From: Phycisphaerae bacterium
Lineage (GTDB): Bacteria > Planctomycetota > Phycisphaerae > Phycisphaerales > UBA1924
Direction of reading: 5' to 3'
Length of the DNA: 64,000 nucleotides
NCBI GenBank assembly: GCA_030429705.1
Contig: JAUIES010000004.1
Coordinates: 209,868-273,867, forward strand
Shown piece after piece: positions 61,814 to 64,000 of the stretch. Under the pieces are notes generated by a model, which saw only the letters and a program-made list of their open reading frames with translations, was not told the origin of the DNA and searched no databases. The translations under genes and the position numbers were made by a program. Numbering within the stretch: position 1 is the stretch's first letter; each line of letters starts with the position of its first letter.

Positions 61814-63118
61814 TCAAGTTTTGCTGAGCGGGAGGAAGTCGTCGGCTTCGCCTTCTGCCCATGCTTTGAAGCGGGGCCAGAGGATTTCTTCGATCAGGAT
61901 CTTGAGGCATGCTGCGATCGGGATGGCGATGAGCAGGCCGAAGACACCGAAGAGGACCCCCCCTGCAAGTGAGGCGAAGAGGATCATGGGCGTGGACATG
62001 CCGGTTTCCTTACCCTGGATGACGGGTGTGAGGACATAGTCATCGAGGGCTTGACCCATGAAGTAAAGGGCTGTGGGTGCAGCGACGATCCAGATCCAAT
62101 GTCCTCGCATGCCGGTGTGCGCTTCGAGCCAGAGCAGGATGATGGAGATGGGCACGCCGATGAGAGCCATGTAGGGGACGATGGAGAGGATGGCGACGAC
62201 CGGGCCGAGGATGAAGGCTGCGGGCACGCCGATGATCCAGTAGCCGATGGTGAAGACCACAGCCTGTATGAAGGCGATGGTGAGTCGGCCTCTCACGAAG
62301 CCGGAGATCACGCGGTCGAATTTGATGGCGAGATCGATGATGGTGTCATGATGTTTATCTGGGATGAGTTTTTGTGTGAAGCCTCGGAATCCGACCCATT
62401 CGGTTGAGATGAAGAAGAAAAAGAACGCTGTGAGGAAGGCCATGAAGAGGAGGCTGAAGGTGCCGGTAAAGAGGGCCAGCGCAGTTCGGAACACACTGGT
62501 GCTGACACCGGCTGCGGATTTTGCGATGCGTTCGGCGTTGGCTTCTGCCCAGCGATGAATATTGTCGAACATGATGGCGAGATTGCTGTTGTCTTCGCCG
62601 CGGATTTTGTCACCAATCCAGACCCAGGCATTGCCGCCAGCATTTTGCAGGCGTGTGCGGGCGAGTTCGACCTGAGGCTCTTCGATGGCATCTGCGTAGT
62701 TGTTGACGAGGGTGATGTTTTCTGCTGTTCGCCCGACGGTGCCCACGCCCTGAATGATGCCGTAGGTGAGTCCGAATCCGATCGGGCCGACGATGGTGAT
62801 GATGCAGGTTGCGATGATGGCGATGACGGCTCCGCGGCGTTCGAGGCGCGAGCGGGCGGTGATCCACTTGATGACGGGCTCAAACAGGTAGGCGAGGAGA
62901 ATCGCGAGGAGGACCGGGACGGTGACGACGGAGATTTTTTGCCCGAGCAGAAGCAGCCCGATGATGACGAGGACGACGAGGACATCGCGGATTGGTTGAA
63001 TCTGCCAAAGGTGGAGCGCGGCCCAAGCGGGGAGTTTTTCCTCAGCGGCTGTTGTATCGGTCGCTGGATCTGGAGTGTGTTCCGGGTCTTGGTTCTGGTT
63101 GAGTTTTTCGTCCGCCAT
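61814..63118 (-). CDS. AI-2E family transporter (PerM-like permease)
   Basis: 434 residues. Soluble charged N-terminus of about 45 residues, then eight or so hydrophobic segments, including VLVVLVIIGLLLLGQKISVV, VTVPVLLAILLAYLFEPVIK, AVIAIIATCIITIVGPIGFG, LLFMAFLTAFFFFFISTEWV and LTIAFIQAVVFTIGYWIIGV. The family signature is the C-terminal block LYFMGQALDDYVLTPVIQGK and LFGVFGLLIAIPIAACLKIL. Substrates of this family are diverse; no AI-2 role can be claimed. Start fixed by TAGACT 6 bases upstream. Confidence 0.9.
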   Translation of the reverse strand: MADEKLNQNQDPEHTPDPATDTTAAEEKLPAWAALHLWQIQPIRDVLVVLVIIGLLLLGQKISVVTVPVLLAILLAYLFEPVIKWITARSRLERRGAVIAIIATCIITIVGPIGFGLTYGIIQGVGTVGRTAENITLVNNYADAIEEPQVELARTRLQNAGGNAWVWIGDKIRGEDNSNLAIMFDNIHRWAEANAERIAKSAAGVSTSVFRTALALFTGTFSLLFMAFLTAFFFFFISTEWVGFRGFTQKLIPDKHHDTIIDLAIKFDRVISGFVRGRLTIAFIQAVVFTIGYWIIGVPAAFILGPVVAILSIVPYMALIGVPISIILLWLEAHTGMRGHWIWIVAAPTALYFMGQALDDYVLTPVIQGKETGMSTPMILFASLAGGVLFGVFGLLIAIPIAACLKILIEEILWPRFKAWAEGEADDFLPLSKT

Positions 63119-63124
63119 GGGCGG

Positions 63125-63130
63125 AGTCTA
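63125..63130 (-). promoter_or_regulatory. -10 element TAGACT, leaderless start at 63118
   Basis: On the minus strand TAGACT, then ccgccc, then ATG. Confidence 0.6.
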
Positions 63131-63220
63131 TCAAAGGCTGTTGGTCGGCGTTGGCGCGGCGATGGATGCTCATGGCAATGACTCGGCGGGTGTGTCGTTG
63201 GTTAGGACCGGGATGTTCTC

Positions 63221-63664
63221 TTAGTTTGCGGTCGAAGTGTCGGCGTGGTCGGGTTCGATCGGCGTGTGCTTGGGCTCGATGAACTCTTCGTCGAAATCGA
63301 AAACGCCCTGGAAGTCTTCGAAGTGATCGCGGTCGGTTTTTCGCATCAGACCGGCATCGACGAGTGCAAAGACGATTTTGCCGAAGTCGTCGGTCGTGTT
63401 GATGTTCCATCGACGGAGGACTGTTCGGGCAAGGAGACCGTATCGGTTGATCGCGTAGTCGCGGAGTCCGAGGCAGAGTTCTTGTCCCGAGACATGGAGG
63501 GAGTCATCATCCGGGTCACCGGATGCGGTGTTGATGGCATCTTCGCCGTGGATCTGGCTCACGGTGTGGGCGAGTCCGTCGGAGAGGAATCGATATGCCT
63601 CGATGGCGTATCCACCTGCGTCATCGAGGATTGATTTGAGTTCGATCTGTTCGCTCACGGACAC
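63221..63664 (-). CDS. Minf_1886 family protein
   Basis: 147 residues from a GTG at 63664 (GGTGGAG upstream; a second GTG two codons on is possible). It matches the Minf_1886 family (TIGR04138) of planctomycetes and verrucomicrobia: ILDDAGGYAIEAYRFLSDGL at the N-terminus, GQELCLGLRDYAINRYGLLA in the middle, and DDFGKIVFALVDAGLMRKTD followed by FQGVFDFDEEF. The last 20 residues are a polar tail. Function is unknown; it is small, soluble and apparently without cofactor motifs. Confidence 0.88.
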   Translation of the reverse strand: MSVSEQIELKSILDDAGGYAIEAYRFLSDGLAHTVSQIHGEDAINTASGDPDDDSLHVSGQELCLGLRDYAINRYGLLARTVLRRWNINTTDDFGKIVFALVDAGLMRKTDRDHFEDFQGVFDFDEEFIEPKHTPIEPDHADTSTAN

Positions 63665-63736
63665 ACTCCACCGATCATCATTGATGATGCTGTGAACTGT
63701 ATCGGGTGAATCGGTGTTTGCCCAACGAATTCGGGT

Positions 63737-64000
63737 TCAGCGCGCAGAATCGTGCGCGCGCAAGCCTTTGCTGACATGCTCATTGTGGGGGATAAGCCAG
63801 CGCAGATGCTTCTCGGTCCATTCGCCGGCATTGGCGATACCGATTCGCGCGTCGGTTGCGACTTGATCGTCCGATATGGTTCGTCCGCGCTCGAGGAAGA
63901 GGTGTTGGCTTTGGCACATGTCGATCCCGGTGAACGCTTTGTCGATGGCGAGGGCCTTGCAGAGTTTGGCCGGGCCGTTGCAAAGATCGCGTTGCTTCAT
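63737..64000 (-). CDS. DNA-3-methyladenine glycosylase (MPG/AAG type), 5' part outside window
   Basis: The last 87 residues of a longer protein running off the right edge. RDLCNGPAKLCKALAIDKAF, ARIGIANAGEWTEKHLRWLI and NEHVSKG match the C-terminal half of the MPG family, which removes alkylated purines in base excision repair. The methionine at the window edge is internal to the family pattern, not a proven start. Confidence 0.88.
   Translation of the reverse strand: MKQRDLCNGPAKLCKALAIDKAFTGIDMCQSQHLFLERGRTISDDQVATDARIGIANAGEWTEKHLRWLIPHNEHVSKGLRAHDSAR

Overview
The window looks like chromosome of a planctomycete of the Phycisphaerae. The pointers are a PSCyt1/PSCyt2/PSD1 (DUF1549/DUF1553) protein paired with a Tat-exported DUF1501 protein, PEP-CTERM tails ending in RRRR, dockerin-like tails ending in GCP, an H-X9-DG type pseudopilin-like protein, the PVC-superphylum small basic protein, and a fused aroD-aroE. 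I see about 56 protein genes on both strands and no rRNA, tRNA or CRISPR. Two genes are cut by the window edges (a repeat protein on the left, a 3-methyladenine DNA glycosylase on the right).

Layout. 1-8.6 kb: a repeat protein, then a run of exported catabolic proteins (DUF1553, DUF1501, PA14/chitobiase-C-terminal-like protein, glycosylasparaginase). 8.6-11.7 kb: a pseudopilin-like protein, redoxin, SseB-like protein, and an ECF-type sigma factor with a membrane partner. 11.9-21.3 kb: a kelch/Ig/dockerin protein, M20 dipeptidase, methylisocitrate lyase-like enzyme, a 1125-residue BNR-repeat protein and a PEP-CTERM protein. 21.3-27.5 kb: an NTF2-like lipoprotein, a small unknown gene, and a compact phage-type head module (SPP1-like portal, coiled-coil protein in scaffold position, SU10/DUF5309-like major capsid protein, three small genes) with no terminase, tail or integrase visible. 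27.5-37.9 kb: glycogen phosphorylase, PqiA/PqiB, a WD40 protein, an M64 peptidase, DinB, VOC, DUF6263, a PEP-CTERM protein and a DUF1684 lipoprotein. 38-43.7 kb: two secreted S74-chaperone proteins around a DUF642-like dockerin protein, then a repeat-rich spacer. 43.7-47.3 kb: icd followed 2 bp later by a restriction-endonuclease/STAND NTPase defence-type gene of AT-rich, foreign-looking composition. 47.7-64 kb: a subtilisin-like exoprotease, recG, DUF971, pyrF, a PEP-CTERM protein, nuoI, a REP-associated transposase flanked by its likely REP palindromes, small basic protein, aminotransferase, sulfotransferase, aroDE, a PerM-type permease and others.

Two themes run through the whole window. 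First, thirteen genes have a TANNNT hexamer (mostly TACACT or TAGACT) placed 5-7 bases before the start codon with no Shine-Dalgarno sequence, which implies leaderless mRNAs; this also fixes many start codons. Second, much of the coding capacity is exported protein carrying one of two C-terminal tail types (PEP-CTERM-like or GCP-ending dockerin-like). The items I consider most worth pursuing are the orphan capsid module, the icd-coupled defence gene, and the transposase with its palindrome family.
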